The notes beneath the pieces are model-generated. The model worked only from the letters and a program-made list of their open reading frames with translations. It had not been told where the DNA came from and did not search any database. A program made the position numbers and the translations under genes. Positions 63,517 to 64,000 of a DNA stretch of 64,000 nucleotides are shown here, in pieces. This DNA comes from Streptomyces goshikiensis (GTDB lineage Bacteria; Actinomycetota; Actinomycetes; Streptomycetales; Streptomycetaceae). The stretch covers positions 62,001 through 126,000 of the forward strand of contig NZ_BMVE01000007.1 of assembly GCF_014650555.1 (NCBI RefSeq), given 5' to 3'. The number at the start of each line of letters is the position of its first letter. Positions within the stretch are counted from its first letter, which is position 1.

Positions 63517-64000
63517 AGCGGCTCACCCGCCCGGGCGGAGACCTGCGCGGGGATCGACACGGACAGCGCCTGGGCCCGGGGCCGGGGCGCGGGCGGCGGG
63601 ACGGGCGTGCCGCCCGCCCGCGCCAGGTCCAGTACCGCCCGGGCCACCCGGGCCGCCGCGTCCGGGACCTGACGGAAGCTCGGGAAGTCGTTCACGTCGA
63701 CCACCATCGGCCCCTCCGGTCCCAGGAGCACGTCCACCCCGTACAGGTCCAGCCCGTACACCGCCCCCACCTGCGCGGCGATCGCGGCGACCTCCGCCGA
63801 CAGCGGCACCCGGCGCTCCCGGACCGCCGGATCCGGGTGCAGCGGCGAGCAGCGCTCGGTCGCGAACAGCTCGCCGCCGACGGCGTACACCTTGATGTCG
63901 GTGCCCGAGTTGCGCACGTACGGCTGCGCGATGAGCAGGCCCTCGCCCGCCAGTTCCGGGAGCAGCGGTTCGAGCTGCCCCGGCGAGGACACCAGGTGGA
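63513..64000 (-). CDS. Second ATP-grasp ligase (start beyond window)
   Basis: The frame is open to the window end, so only the C-terminal ~162 residues are visible. They cover the second half of an ATP-grasp fold: LLIAQPYVRNSGTDIKVYAVGG, then AAIAAQVGAVYGLDLYGVDVLLG and the VVDVNDFPSF Mg-binding end. It is a paralogue of the next gene (same AVGG/AIGG and DVN(D/A)FP motifs), and its stop overlaps that gene's start (ATGA). Two different ligations in one pathway, or an alpha/beta enzyme, are possible. Confidence 0.85.
   Translation of the reverse strand, partial: HLVSSPGQLEPLLPELAGEGLLIAQPYVRNSGTDIKVYAVGGELFATERCSPLHPDPAVRERRVPLSAEVAAIAAQVGAVYGLDLYGVDVLLGPEGPMVVDVNDFPSFRQVPDAAARVARAVLDLARAGGTPVPPPAPRPRAQALSVSIPAQVSARAGEPL

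Overview
The window is very GC-rich actinomycete DNA, almost certainly from a Streptomyces chromosome. Nearly every codon ends in G or C, GTG starts are common, genes are joined by ATGA/GTGA overlaps, and the families are typical of the genus (ROK regulator with sugar ABC operon, CYP105-type P450 with ferredoxin, Tat-exported DyP peroxidase, ECF sigma factor with a DGPF protein, WD40 NTPase). I saw no rRNA, tRNA, CRISPR array, insertion sequence or phage. Both end genes (MFS transporter, ATP-grasp ligase) are cut by the window edges.

Layout. 0-2.6 kb: MFS transporter end, membrane-anchored peptidoglycan-binding protein, SDR. 2.6-5.5 kb: four-gene minus-strand WXG100/type VII-like operon. 5.5-11.6 kb: ROK repressor divergent from a sugar ABC importer and a GH1 beta-glucosidase, with a 23-bp palindrome on the importer promoter. 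11.6-14.9 kb: quinone oxidoreductase and a secreted discoidin/beta-helix protein. 15.2-19.9 kb: two-gene RNA-repair operon, an RNA ligase-polynucleotide kinase fusion followed by an MJ1316-EEP-2H-nucleotidyltransferase fusion. 20-25 kb: lipoprotein, NUDIX, SRPBCC, a degenerate SDR, a hypothetical and a methyltransferase. 25-27.3 kb: DEAD-box helicase with a long leader hairpin, divergent from a cold-shock protein. 27.3-33.7 kb: TetR/DUF1304 operon divergent from a BtrH_N protein, ferredoxin/P450, a thioredoxin fold without CXXC, SUOX-fold lipoprotein with DyP peroxidase. 33.8-36 kb: DoxX-like protein and a DGPF/ECF42 module. 36-45.6 kb: stand-alone condensation-domain enzyme and a two-ATPase, two-permease FtsX/MacB-type ABC system. 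45.7-51.1 kb: membrane nSTAND-WD40 NTPase divergent from a Ser/Thr kinase. 51-53.7 kb: LysR, epimerase-like and GntR genes. 53.9-58.7 kb: ABC importer with a terminal HAD phosphatase. 58.9-64 kb: DUF1062, hypothetical, DUF2330, DMT-type transporter, MepB, and two adjacent ATP-grasp ligases.

How the parts work together. Four units look like self-contained regulatory modules: ROK plus sugar importer plus glucosidase; GntR plus phospho-compound importer plus phosphatase; TetR/DUF1304 sharing one operator with the divergent BtrH_N gene; and ECF42 plus DGPF with an ECF42-like promoter. The most distinctive system is the RNA-repair operon, which in two polypeptides carries end-healing, sealing and 3'-end-adding domains. 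The nSTAND-WD40/kinase pair and the orphan WXG operon are further candidates for little-studied signalling or conflict systems. All calls come from reading the sequence and remembered family motifs; no database search was run.
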